This document shows, piece after piece, positions 16,473-25,098 of a DNA stretch of 53,942 nt. The stretch is from positions 1 to 53,942 of the forward strand of contig NZ_AVAF01000115.1 of NCBI RefSeq assembly GCF_000445185.1. Reading direction: 5' to 3'. The stretch comes from Thermoanaerobacter sp. A7A (GTDB lineage: Bacteria > Bacillota > Thermoanaerobacteria > Thermoanaerobacterales > Thermoanaerobacteraceae). The translations under genes were made by a program, and so were the position numbers. Numbering within the stretch: the stretch's first letter is position 1; every line of letters starts with the position of its first letter. The notes beneath the pieces were generated by a model. It saw only the letters and a program-made list of their open reading frames with translations. It ran no database searches and had not been told where the DNA came from.

Positions 16473-17215
16473 GTGATTAGACAAATGAGAATTTTTGCTG
16501 ATTATCACACCCATACGGTATACAGCCATGGGAAAGGCACAATAGAAGATAATGTAAAAAGGGCAATAGAAATTGGACTTGAGGTAATTGCGATTACTGA
16601 CCATGGACCAGCTCATGTATTTTATGGTTTAAGAAAAAGGGATTTTAAAAAAATGAGGGAGGAAATAGATAAGATTAATGAAAATATCCTCAAATTAAAG
16701 TGCTGATGGGAGTAGAAGCTAATTTAATCAGCTTAGAAGGAGATATTGATGTTCCTGATGAACTTATGAAATATTTAGATATTTTGCTTATGGGATATCA
16801 TGAAGGAGTTATGCCTAAAGACTTTAGAAGTACTTTACAGCTTTTTGGTAAGAACATGGCAAGTAAATATTTTATTTCCTTGCGGGAAGAGATGAGAGAA
16901 AAAAATACTCAAGCGATGATTAATGCTATAAAAAAGTACAAAATTGACATAATAACACACCCCGGAGCAAAAGTAGACATTGATACACAAAAGCTTGCAA
17001 AAGCAGCAAAAGAGAGAGGGACATCTCTTGAAATTAATTCAAGTCACGGTTATATGACAGTTGAATATGTAAAGATAGCTAAAAAAGAGGGATGCAAATT
17101 TGTAATAAACAGCGATGCCCATACACCTTTTAGAGTTGGAGACTTTGAAAGAGGAATAGAAATTGCAAAAGAGGCGGGACTAACAGAAGAAGATATAATA
17201 AACGCAAAGAGGTGA
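16473..17215 (+). pseudogene. PHP-domain phosphoesterase (YcdX/HisK-like), frameshifted
   Basis: Two overlapping frames together make one PHP protein of about 247 residues. The first (16473-16706) has the metal motif DYHTHTVYSHGKG and ITDHGPAH. The second, from about 16700, has GVEANLIS, GYHEG, IITHPGAK and VINSDAHTPF. Adding one A to the A-run at 16681-16684 restores reading as N-E-K-Y-P-Q-I-K-V-L-M-G-V-E. As given, both halves lack a full active site. It is either a real one-base deletion or a sequencing error. Neighbours murB and rapZ are tightly linked (next start within a few bases). Confidence 0.85.
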
Positions 17216-17220
17216 TATTT

Positions 17221-18075
17221 ATGAGGTTTGTCATAATAACAGGGCTTTCTGGCGCTGGAAAAACACAGGCATTAAAAGCGATGGAGGATATGGGCTTTTT
17301 TTGTATAGATAATTTTCCACCTGCTCTTCTTCCAAAACTTGCTGACCTTTTTTATCACTCAAAAAATGTTGATAAGGTAGCCCTTGGTATGGATTTAAGA
17401 GGTGGCCAGTTTTTTGAGGACATCTATTCTAGCCTTGAGTTTTTGAAAAAAAACAACTACGATTACGAAATAGTTTTTTTGGAAGCTTCTGACGAGGTTT
17501 TGATAAAGAGGTTTAAAGAAACCAGAAGAAAACATCCTCTCTCTGAGGAAGGTAGAATAGTTGATGGAATAAATGAGGAAAGAAAGAGACTTGCAGAAAT
17601 AAGGAAAATTGCCAATAGCATAATAGATACTTCTAATTTAACTTCTTCCCAGTTAAAAGAGGAATTGTCTAATATCTTTTTAAAAGGGAAAAAGTTTAAA
17701 GGAATCATAATAGATATTATGTCTTTTGGATATAAATATGGAATACCTCTTGATGCTGACCTTGTATTTGATGTGAGGTTTTTGCCTAATCCTTTTTATA
17801 TTGAAGAGTTAAGACCTTTAACAGGAAATGATGATAAGGTAAAAGAGTACGTGATGAAGTGGGAGGAAGCAAAGGAGTTTTTAAAAAAATTAGGGGACAT
17901 GATTAAATTTTTAATCCCGTATTATATAAGAGAAGGTAAATCTCAACTTGTTATAGCTATTGGATGCACAGGAGGAAAGCATAGGTCTGTTACTATTGCA
18001 AATGCCCTTTATGAGTTTCTAAAAAAAGAAGATTATTCTGTTATTTTGCACCATAGAGATATAGGAGAGGAGTAA
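17221..18075 (+). CDS. rapZ: RNase adapter / nucleotide-binding protein RapZ (YvcJ)
   Basis: 284 residues. Start ATG 17221, chosen for GAGGTG six bases upstream; an overlapping GTG at 17212 is less likely. N-terminal Walker A GLSGAGKT at 8-15, the Walker-B-like region GMDLRGG, and the conserved C-terminal CTGGKHRSVTIAN patch. In Bacillus YvcJ binds and hydrolyses ATP/GTP; in E. coli RapZ guides RNase E to GlmZ and binds glucosamine-6-phosphate. Placement between murB and yvcK supports a link to cell-wall precursor supply. Confidence 0.93.
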   Translation: MRFVIITGLSGAGKTQALKAMEDMGFFCIDNFPPALLPKLADLFYHSKNVDKVALGMDLRGGQFFEDIYSSLEFLKKNNYDYEIVFLEASDEVLIKRFKETRRKHPLSEEGRIVDGINEERKRLAEIRKIANSIIDTSNLTSSQLKEELSNIFLKGKKFKGIIIDIMSFGYKYGIPLDADLVFDVRFLPNPFYIEELRPLTGNDDKVKEYVMKWEEAKEFLKKLGDMIKFLIPYYIREGKSQLVIAIGCTGGKHRSVTIANALYEFLKKEDYSVILHHRDIGEE

Positions 18076-18076
18076 T

Positions 18077-19051
18077 ATGATTATGAAAAATAATTCTAAA
18101 GGAGGACCTCGTATTGTTGCTATTGGTGGAGGTACAGGGCTTTCTACTATGTTGAGGGGGTTAAAATTTTATACAACTAATATTACTGCGGTAGTTACAG
18201 TAGCAGATGATGGCGGTGGCTCGGGAATCCTAAGACAGGATTTAGGGATACTGCCGCCTGGAGATATACGAAATTGTATACTGGCTTTAGCAAATACAGA
18301 GCCTACAATGGAACAACTTTTGCAGTACAGGTTTACTGAGGGAATGTTAAAAGGACAAAATTTTGGGAATTTGTTTTTGGCAGCCATGATAGGTATTTCT
18401 AAAAATTTTGAAGAAGCTGTAAAAAAGATGAGTGATGTGCTTGCTGTATCTGGAAAAGTTATTCCTGTAACTCTTAATGATGTAAGGCTTGTAGCAGAGC
18501 TGGAAAACGGGACTATTATTAAAGGGGAATCGCAAATTCCTGTTGTACAACAAAAAGAAAACAGCAAGATAAAGAGGATATATATTGAACCTTCTCATGC
18601 AGCGCCTTTTGAAGAAGTGTTAGTGGATATATTAAATGCTGATGCCATTATATTGGGTCCTGGAAGTTTATATACAAGTGTAATACCTAATCTTTTGGTA
18701 GATGGAATGTGTGATGCTATTGAAACCTCCAAAGCGGTTAAAATTTATGTATGTAATATCATGACACAGCCAGGAGAGACTTTGGGTTATACTGCTTGTG
18801 ACCATGTGAAGGCTCTTTTTGAACATGGGCTTAAATCTATAGATTACATTATTGTCAACAATGGCGAAATTCCTCATGATTATATGGAGCGCTATATAAA
18901 AGACATGTCACAACCTGTTGAATACGATAAAAATCAGTTAGAAAGAATGGGAATTAAAGTAGTAGAAGAAAATTTAGTAGCTTTAAAAAAGGAATTTATA
19001 AGGCATAATGAGCAAAAGCTTGCAGAAGTGATTATAAGCCTATTAGTATAA
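18077..19051 (+). CDS. yvcK: Gluconeogenesis factor YvcK (MgfK, CofD-like fold)
   Basis: 324 residues with the family N-terminus (VAIGGGTGLSTMLRGLK), VADDGGGSG, LPPGDIRNC, ALANTEP and GPGSLYTSVIPNLLV. YvcK binds UDP-GlcNAc and controls carbon flow into the wall and cell shape on gluconeogenic carbon sources. It starts one base after rapZ. In Bacillus the next genes are whiA and crh; here about 10 kb of starch genes come first, and whiA-ptsH appear at 29.2 kb. Confidence 0.94.
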   Translation: MIMKNNSKGGPRIVAIGGGTGLSTMLRGLKFYTTNITAVVTVADDGGGSGILRQDLGILPPGDIRNCILALANTEPTMEQLLQYRFTEGMLKGQNFGNLFLAAMIGISKNFEEAVKKMSDVLAVSGKVIPVTLNDVRLVAELENGTIIKGESQIPVVQQKENSKIKRIYIEPSHAAPFEEVLVDILNADAIILGPGSLYTSVIPNLLVDGMCDAIETSKAVKIYVCNIMTQPGETLGYTACDHVKALFEHGLKSIDYIIVNNGEIPHDYMERYIKDMSQPVEYDKNQLERMGIKVVEENLVALKKEFIRHNEQKLAEVIISLLV

Positions 19052-19088
19052 ATGCAAAATTTTAGTCTATGTTGTACAAAAAAATATA

Positions 19089-19117
19089 TTGACATTTGTT
19101 GAAATAAGATATACAAT
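19089..19117 (+). promoter_or_regulatory. Promoter of the amylase-malEFG operon
   Basis: TTGACA (19089-19094), 17 bases, TACAAT (19112-19117). Several operator-like palindromes lie downstream, between this promoter and the amylase start. Confidence 0.8.
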
Positions 19118-19143
19118 ATTATTAAAAGCAAGTAAAAGCAAGC

Positions 19144-19155
19144 GCAAGCGATTGC
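19144..19155 (+). promoter_or_regulatory. LacI/CcpA-type operator, site 1
   Basis: GCAAGCGATTGC, a near-palindrome around a central CG, matches the GCAANCGNTTGC form of LacI/GalR-family operators and, with its flank, 13 of 14 positions of a catabolite-response element as I recall it. It lies about 30 bases past the -10, a roadblock position. Confidence 0.6.
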
Positions 19156-19169
19156 AAGACTGTTGCAAT
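19151..19169 (+). promoter_or_regulatory. Inverted repeat ATTGCAA-N5-TTGCAAT
   Basis: Perfect 7-bp arms around GACTG, overlapping the end of site 1. It could be a second regulator's operator or an alternative dimer register for the same one. Confidence 0.4.
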
Positions 19170-19196
19170 TGGGCGCTTTTAAAAAATACATTTCAA

Positions 19197-19208
19197 GAAA
19201 GCGATTGC
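19197..19208 (+). promoter_or_regulatory. LacI/CcpA-type operator, site 2
   Basis: GAAAGCGATTGC repeats the AAGCGATTGC core of site 1, 53 bases (about five helical turns) further on, suitable for looping or cooperative binding. Confidence 0.55.
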
Positions 19209-19245
19209 TGTAATATATTAGCAATTACTTGTAAGGGGGAAAGTG

Positions 19246-20826
19246 ATGAGAAAAAATGTAAAGCTATTTGCGGCGATAATTTTAGTTTTATCCTTATTGC
19301 TGACCAGTTGTGGTGTTAAAGATGCCAGTTCTAATAATGTTCCTGAGTCGGATGTAATATATCAGGTTATGATAGATAGGTTTTACAATGGTGATAAGTC
19401 CAACGATGACCCTAAAGTAAGTAAAGGTATGTTTGATCCAACCTATACCAATTGGAGAATGTATTGGGGCGGAGATTTAAAGGGACTGACAGAAAAAATT
19501 CCTTATATAAAAGGGATGGGAGTAACAGCTATTTGGATTTCTCCTGTTGTAGATAACATCAACAAACCGGCAATATATAATGGCGAAATAAATGCACCTT
19601 ATCATGGATATTGGGCGAGGGACTTTAAAAGAGTAGAAGAACATTTTGGTACATGGGAGGACTTTGACAATTTTGTAAAGACTGCTCATGCTAATGGGAT
19701 AAAAGTTATACTAGATTTTGCTCCCAATCATACGAGTCCTGCAGATGAAAATAATCCTGACTTTGCTGAAAACGGTGCACTTTATGACGATGGGAAATTA
19801 TTGGGAACTTATAGCAATGATGTCAATAAATTTTTTCATCATAATGGTGGGATTACCAACTGGAACAATTTAGAAGATTTGCAGGATAAAAATTTGTTTG
19901 ACCTTGCGGACCTTGATCAAAGTAATCCTATTGTTGACAAGTATTTAAAGGATTCTATCAAGTTATGGTTTAGTCATGGAATTGATGGGGTAAGGCTAGA
20001 TGCAGTAAAGCATATGCCTATGGAATGGGTAAAAAGTTTTGCTGATGCCATATACGGCGTTAAAAAAGATGCTATTCTTTTTGGCGAGTGGATGTTAAAC
20101 GGTCCCACTGACCCTTTGTACGGTTATAATATTCAATTTGCTAATACAAGTGGTTTTTCTGTATTGGATTTTATGCTTAACAGTGCAATAAAAGATGTTT
20201 TTGAAAAAGGTTATGGCTTTGACAGATTGAATGATACTATTGAAGAGACAAATAAAGATTATGATAATCCTTATAAGTTGATTACTTTTGTGGACAATCA
20301 CGATATGCCGAGGTTTTTATCAGTCAATAATGATAAGGACAAATTGCATGAAGCTATTGCTTTTATAATGACATCACGAGGAATACCTGCAATATATTAT
20401 GGCACAGAGCAGTATCTACACAATGACACAAATGGGGGAAATGACCCTTACAATAGGCCAATGATGGAAAAGTTTAATGAGGATACTAAGGCTTATGTTT
20501 TAATTAGAGAACTGTCAAATTTGCGTAAGATTACACCGGCATTACAGTATGGTAAGACAATAGCAAGATATGTTAGTGATGATGTTTATATCTATGAGAG
20601 GCAATATGGCAAAGATATAGTTGTAGTTGCAATAAATAAAGGAGAAAAGACTACTGTACAGAATATAAAAACTTCTCTTCAAAAAGGCAAATACAACGAT
20701 TATTTAAAGGGTTTATTGAAAGGAGTTATTTTAAAAGTTGAAAAAGGTAAGGATGAAAACAACATTTTAAGATTAACTTTACCTAAAGACAGTGTCAGTA
20801 TATGGACTAATGTAAAAGTGAAATAA
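19246..20826 (+). CDS. Lipoprotein alpha-amylase, GH13, CGTase-like catalytic core
   Basis: 526 residues from ATG 19246 (GGGGGA upstream). A lipoprotein signal peptide ends at LLLTSC with Cys22, so it is anchored on the outer face. GH13 motifs: DFAPNHTS, GVRLDAVKH (nucleophile Asp252), FGEW (acid/base Glu281), FVDNHD (Asp353). The stretches AIWISP and YHGYWARDFK are those of cyclodextrin glucanotransferases and maltogenic amylases. The length allows domains A, B and C only, with no D domain or CBM20. It probably releases maltodextrins for the MalEFG transporter encoded next. Product range cannot be read from sequence. Confidence 0.9.
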   Translation: MRKNVKLFAAIILVLSLLLTSCGVKDASSNNVPESDVIYQVMIDRFYNGDKSNDDPKVSKGMFDPTYTNWRMYWGGDLKGLTEKIPYIKGMGVTAIWISPVVDNINKPAIYNGEINAPYHGYWARDFKRVEEHFGTWEDFDNFVKTAHANGIKVILDFAPNHTSPADENNPDFAENGALYDDGKLLGTYSNDVNKFFHHNGGITNWNNLEDLQDKNLFDLADLDQSNPIVDKYLKDSIKLWFSHGIDGVRLDAVKHMPMEWVKSFADAIYGVKKDAILFGEWMLNGPTDPLYGYNIQFANTSGFSVLDFMLNSAIKDVFEKGYGFDRLNDTIEETNKDYDNPYKLITFVDNHDMPRFLSVNNDKDKLHEAIAFIMTSRGIPAIYYGTEQYLHNDTNGGNDPYNRPMMEKFNEDTKAYVLIRELSNLRKITPALQYGKTIARYVSDDVYIYERQYGKDIVVVAINKGEKTTVQNIKTSLQKGKYNDYLKGLLKGVILKVEKGKDENNILRLTLPKDSVSIWTNVKVK

Positions 20827-20827
20827 G

Positions 20828-20848
20828 ATTTTGGGATTTTCCCAAAAT
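20828..20848 (+). promoter_or_regulatory. Hairpin between amylase and malE
   Basis: ATTTTGGGA and TCCCAAAAT pair perfectly over 9 bp around a TTT loop. No T tract follows, so it is more likely an mRNA-stabilising or processing hairpin than a terminator; it would protect the 3' end of the amylase message or mark the 5' end of malE mRNA. Confidence 0.45.
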
Positions 20849-20881
20849 TATAATAAAATTAAAATTAAGAGGAGGATTTGT

Positions 20882-22123
20882 ATGAAGAAGTACACAAAAA
20901 TAATTGCTTTGCTGACTGTGATGGTATTCGTTTTGTCAGCTGCTTTAACAGGTTGTGGTGGCAGCAAGACAAGCGAAAATACTTCATCAGGTCAGACAGA
21001 ACAAAAGAAAGAGCCTGTAGAACTTGTAGTATGGTCACACTTAACAGATCCTGAAATAGCAAAGGTTCAAGAGATTGCAAATAAGTGGGCAGAGCAAACT
21101 GGCAACAAAGTAAAAGTTTTGGCAGACCAGAGTGACTTCCAAGCTTTCTCAACAGCTGCTCAAAGTGGTAAGGGCCCAGACATCATGTTTGGTTTACCAC
21201 ACGATAACTTGGGTACTTTCCAAAAGGCAGGACTTTTAGCTGAAGTTCCAGAGGGAGTTATAAACAAAGATGATTATGTTCCAATGAGCATAAACGCAGT
21301 GTCTTATGATGGAAAGATGTATGCTATTCCAATTTCTATGGAAACTTATGCGCTTTTCTATAACACAGAGAAAGTTAAAACGCCTCCAGCAACACTTGAT
21401 GATTTAATTAAGCTGGGCAAAGAAGTAGGATTCCAATACGATGTAAATAACTTCTATTTTAGCTTTGCCTTTATATCTGCTTATGGCGGTTATGTGTTCA
21501 AGGATACAGGCGGTGGACTTGATCCAAACGATATAGGATTGAATAACGATGGTGCAAAGAAAGGCTTAGAACTTATAAAAGACTTTGTGACAAAGTATAA
21601 ATTCATGCCTGCAGATATAAATGGAGATATGGCAAAAGGTAACTTCCAAAGTGGAAAGACTGGTTTGTATATAAGTGGTCCATGGGATGTGGATGGCTTC
21701 AAGAAAGCTAATGTTCCATTCAAAGTTGCTCCACTACCACAGGTTGATGGTAAACCAATGCCTTCCTTTGCAGGTGTGCAAGCTGCTTTTGTAAGTGCAA
21801 ATTCAAAACACCAACAAGAAGCATGGGATTTAATGAAGTATCTTGCTGAAAATACAGGATTGCCATTATTTGAAACAGGTAACAGGATACCAGCTCTTAA
21901 ATCCCTCTTAGACAATCCAGAAGTTAAGAATAATGAGATTTTGAATGCATTTGCTGAGCAAGCTACACATGCTATTCCAATGCCTAATATACCGCAAATG
22001 GCAGCAGTCTGGACTCCTGCAGGCAATGCATTACAGCTTATTACATCTGGAAAAGTTCCGGTTGACAAAGCTGCTGATGATATGGTAAATCAAATCAAGC
22101 AAGGCATTGCAACACAGCAATAA
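20882..22123 (+). CDS. malE: Maltose/maltodextrin-binding lipoprotein MalE
   Basis: Solute-binding protein of an ABC importer, 413 residues from ATG 20882 (AGGAGG ten bases upstream; the open frame runs further up but has no ribosome site). Lipobox AALTGC with Cys25. The mature part has the family features ELVVWSHLTDPE, PDIMFGLPHDNLG, GLLAEVP, AIPISMETYALFYN and NFQSGKTGLYISGPWDV. These fit maltodextrin-binding proteins. Expressed with malF and malG, but a terminator-like hairpin after it should leave it in excess over the permeases. Confidence 0.93.
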   Translation: MKKYTKIIALLTVMVFVLSAALTGCGGSKTSENTSSGQTEQKKEPVELVVWSHLTDPEIAKVQEIANKWAEQTGNKVKVLADQSDFQAFSTAAQSGKGPDIMFGLPHDNLGTFQKAGLLAEVPEGVINKDDYVPMSINAVSYDGKMYAIPISMETYALFYNTEKVKTPPATLDDLIKLGKEVGFQYDVNNFYFSFAFISAYGGYVFKDTGGGLDPNDIGLNNDGAKKGLELIKDFVTKYKFMPADINGDMAKGNFQSGKTGLYISGPWDVDGFKKANVPFKVAPLPQVDGKPMPSFAGVQAAFVSANSKHQQEAWDLMKYLAENTGLPLFETGNRIPALKSLLDNPEVKNNEILNAFAEQATHAIPMPNIPQMAAVWTPAGNALQLITSGKVPVDKAADDMVNQIKQGIATQQ

Positions 22124-22125
22124 CA

Positions 22126-22151
22126 AAAAGGGGCTTTTAGCCCCTTTTTTT
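22126..22151 (+). terminator. Leaky terminator between malE and malF
   Basis: AAAAGGGGCT and AGCCCCTTTT pair around a TTT loop, ending in a run of T. It lies 3 bases after malE and 19 before malF. Partial termination here is the usual way to make more binding protein than permease. Confidence 0.8.
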
Positions 22152-22169
22152 AGAGAAGGAGGTTGCTAG

Positions 22170-23090
22170 ATGAAAACAAACAAAACTATGCGGGATAAAT
22201 TAAGACCTTATGCTTATTTGTCTCCTGCTATACTATCTATGACTGTATTAAGTTTTGCACCTATTTTGTATACTATTTATATTGCTTTTACAAACTTTAA
22301 TTTATATCATTTTAAAAATTATCAATTTGTAGGATTTAAAAATTTTGTTGATATACTTGCCGGCCCTTTCAAAGTAGTTTTTGCTCCTGTATTTGTGTGG
22401 ACAGTTATTTTTGCTCTTTCAGCTACATTATTGAGTTATATTATCGGTCTTCTTTTAGCAGTTATTTTGAATAACAAAAATATGTGGGAAACAAATTTAT
22501 ATAGAGCAATATTGATTATTCCATGGGGACTTCCTGGCACAATTGCCGCACTTACCTGGACAGGACTTTTAAATCAGCAGTATGGGGGTATAAATCTGAT
22601 ACTGCAAAAGTTGCACCTTCCCATGATACCATGGCTTCTTGATCCTTTTTGGGCAAGAGTTGCGATTATAATGGTCAGTGTGTGGATGGGTTATCCTTTT
22701 ATGATGAACGCCTCATTAGGAGCTTTGCAGGCTATTCCACCTGAACTTTATGAAGTTGCAGATATTGATGGTGCTACATGGTTTCAAAAGTTTAGGATGA
22801 TAACAGTACCAATGTTGACATCTTCTACTTTGCCACTTATTATTTCATCTTTTGCTTATAATTTCAACAATTTTGGCGCAGCGTTTTTAATTACAGGAGG
22901 AGGGCCTCCAAGGACAGATACTTCTTTTGCAGGTCATACTGATTTGCTTGTAAGTTCAGCTTATAAAATGACAATGCAGTTTAATAGGTATGACTTGGCG
23001 GCAGCTTTGTCTATAATTATATTTTTGATAATTGGCACATTGAGCCTTATCAATATGAAGATGACTCGTGCTTTCGAGGAGGTGGATTAA
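22170..23090 (+). CDS. malF: Maltodextrin ABC transporter permease MalF
   Basis: 306 residues, about six membrane helices, starting in LRPYAYLSPAILSMTVLSF. The EAA loop that docks the ATPase is ELYEVADIDGATWFQKF. The size is that of the short Firmicute MalF, lacking the large periplasmic loop of E. coli. It has AGAAGGAGG before ATG and pairs with malG one base after its stop. Confidence 0.92.
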   Translation: MKTNKTMRDKLRPYAYLSPAILSMTVLSFAPILYTIYIAFTNFNLYHFKNYQFVGFKNFVDILAGPFKVVFAPVFVWTVIFALSATLLSYIIGLLLAVILNNKNMWETNLYRAILIIPWGLPGTIAALTWTGLLNQQYGGINLILQKLHLPMIPWLLDPFWARVAIIMVSVWMGYPFMMNASLGALQAIPPELYEVADIDGATWFQKFRMITVPMLTSSTLPLIISSFAYNFNNFGAAFLITGGGPPRTDTSFAGHTDLLVSSAYKMTMQFNRYDLAAALSIIIFLIIGTLSLINMKMTRAFEEVD

Positions 23091-23091
23091 G

Positions 23092-23985
23092 GTGGAATAT
23101 GCAAGTGTTAAAATTGGTGACAAAAAAACGACTAAAAAGATTTATTATAGGGAAAAATTAAAACCTCATGAAAAAGTATCTCTATGGATTAGCCGACTTA
23201 TTATATGGGCTGTAATTGCAATAATGATGTTTCCTGTAGCTTGGGTAGTAGGAGCGTCTATGGCGCCTGGAGATGCCTTTTTCTCCGGTTCAATTTTTCC
23301 ACAACATATGACATTTCAAAATTATAAGGATGTGCTTGTTAAGACTAATTTTTTACTTTGGGTAAAAAATAGTATGATTTTAAGCGTTGGTGTAGCAACT
23401 ATTCAATTATTTTTGACTGCTACATCAGCTTATGCTTTCAGTAGAATGAAGTTTGCTGGAAGAAAAAATGGCTTAAAGACTCTCTTAATACTTCAGATGT
23501 TTCCTACGTTTATGGCATTACCTGCTATATTTGGTATAATGGCAAAATTAAACCTTCTGGATAATCTCTATGCCCTTATGCTGGTCATGGCAGGTAGCAG
23601 CGCTTTTAGTATATGGCTTTTAAAAGGCTATATTGATAGTCTTCCAAAAGAGTTGGACGAAGCTGCTTTAGTTGATGGAGCTACTCATTGGCAAATTTTC
23701 ACGAAAATAATTCTTCCTTTGGCGACTCCCATGCTTGTAGTTATATTCTTATTTAGCTTTATGGGAGTATACAGTGAATTTATTTTGTCCAGTGCGGTAC
23801 TAAAGTCACCTGAAAATTACACAATAGCGTTAGGGCTTCAAAGGTTTATTCAAAACCAATTTTCGGCCCACTGGACTCAATTTGCGGCAGCCTCTGTTAT
23901 GGCATCTTTGCCTCTTGTAATACTCTTTATGGTATTGCAGAGGTATTTGCAAGCTGGTCTTGCAGCAGGTGCAGTAAAAGGATAA
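23092..23985 (+). CDS. malG: Maltodextrin ABC transporter permease MalG
   Basis: 297 residues from GTG 23092, chosen for GAGGAGG about ten bases upstream and one-base spacing from malF; the open frame extends back to 23068 inside malF. Six helices; EAA loop ELDEAALVDGATHWQIF. The N-terminus is a charged tail of about 35 residues before the first helix. No ATPase gene (malK/msmX) follows, so the importer must borrow one from elsewhere. Confidence 0.92.
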   Translation: MEYASVKIGDKKTTKKIYYREKLKPHEKVSLWISRLIIWAVIAIMMFPVAWVVGASMAPGDAFFSGSIFPQHMTFQNYKDVLVKTNFLLWVKNSMILSVGVATIQLFLTATSAYAFSRMKFAGRKNGLKTLLILQMFPTFMALPAIFGIMAKLNLLDNLYALMLVMAGSSAFSIWLLKGYIDSLPKELDEAALVDGATHWQIFTKIILPLATPMLVVIFLFSFMGVYSEFILSSAVLKSPENYTIALGLQRFIQNQFSAHWTQFAAASVMASLPLVILFMVLQRYLQAGLAAGAVKG

Positions 23986-24014
23986 AAAATTGTTACACAT
24001 GGAACAATTTGTAA

Positions 24015-24045
24015 ATGCCGGATTATTTCCGGTATTTTTATTTTT
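24015..24045 (+). terminator. Terminator of the amylase-malEFG operon
   Basis: ATGCCGGA and TCCGGTAT pair (one G-U) around TTATT, followed by TTTTATTTTTG. A weaker hairpin AAATTGTT/AACAATTT lies just upstream (from 23988). Confidence 0.8.
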
Positions 24046-24108
24046 GTATATAAATAAAAACTTATGGCAAAAATAAATATGTATTTGCTTTTAAAGGAGG
24101 TGTCAAAA

Positions 24109-25098
24109 ATGAGTAAGACTGTAGGAATACCCAAAGGACTTTTATATTACGATTTTTATCCAATGTGGAAGACTTTTTTTGAAGGTGTGGGATCAAAAGT
24201 AGTGGTTTCTCAGGATACAAATAAAAAAATTCTTGATGAAGGAGTAAAAAACTGTGTTGAAGATGCTTGTCTTCCTGTTAAAACTTATGTAGGACATGTG
24301 ATAAATTTAAAAGAAAAAGATGTTGATTATATATTTATTCCGAGGATTGTAAGTGTAGAAAGAAAAAAATACCTTTGTTCAAAGTTTTTAGGACTGCCAG
24401 ATTTTATAAAAAGCTTAATTGGTGATTTACCACCTATTATAGATGTTGAGATTAATTATTATAAAAATAACGATGAATTTACTCAAAATGAATTTATAAA
24501 AGTTGGTAGGATGTTTGGGAAGACTAAAGACCAATCTTTAAAAGCCTATTTTGAGGCTACCCACCAACAAAAAAAGTTCGAGAGTTTGTTGAAAGAAGGT
24601 CTTACCAATTTAGAAGCTTTAAAAGTTTGGGAAGGAAAGAATTTGGTAAAAGAAGAAAGTAATTATGACCTTAAAATAGCCGTCATTGCTCATCCTTATG
24701 ATATTATGGATGAATACATAAGTATGGGGATTATTGAGAAGCTAAAAAACATGGGAGCACAAGTTTATACCATGGAAATGCTACAGAAAGATCTAATATT
24801 AGAAGGAGCATCAATGCTTTCAAAAGAAATGTTTTGGAACTATGAAAGAGATATTTTGGGAGCGGGATTGTATTTTTTAAAACAAAAGAATGTAGATGGG
24901 GTAATTATGGTTTCTGCTTTTGGATGTGGACCTAATTCTATGACAGAAGAACTGTTGGAGAGGCTGTACAAAAAAGCGAAGGAGGTACCCTTTATGTTGA
25001 TTACAATTGATGAACATTCTGGAGAGGCTGGCATTATGACGAGGTTGGAGGCCTTTACAGACCTTTTAAGATTTAATAAAAAGGCGGTGATGGTATGA
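24109..25098 (+). CDS. COG3580-type protein (DUF2229, acyl-CoA dehydratase activase-related)
   Basis: 329 residues from ATG 24109, which follows AAAGGAGGTG; the longer frame from 24064 is rejected. The N-terminus GIPKGLLYYDFYPMWKTFF and the Cys motifs CVEDACLPVK, KYLCSKFLG and SAFGCGPNSM belong to the family related to the catalytic subunits of 2-hydroxyacyl-CoA dehydratases and their activases. The conserved cysteines could hold an iron-sulfur cluster. It overlaps the next gene by four bases (ATGA) and surely works with it. Substrate unknown; no dehydratase genes are nearby. Confidence 0.82.
   Translation: MSKTVGIPKGLLYYDFYPMWKTFFEGVGSKVVVSQDTNKKILDEGVKNCVEDACLPVKTYVGHVINLKEKDVDYIFIPRIVSVERKKYLCSKFLGLPDFIKSLIGDLPPIIDVEINYYKNNDEFTQNEFIKVGRMFGKTKDQSLKAYFEATHQQKKFESLLKEGLTNLEALKVWEGKNLVKEESNYDLKIAVIAHPYDIMDEYISMGIIEKLKNMGAQVYTMEMLQKDLILEGASMLSKEMFWNYERDILGAGLYFLKQKNVDGVIMVSAFGCGPNSMTEELLERLYKKAKEVPFMLITIDEHSGEAGIMTRLEAFTDLLRFNKKAVMV

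Noticed and set aside
21490-22068. 192-codon minus-strand frame inside malE
   Set aside because: Fully opposite malE; no start signal or motif.
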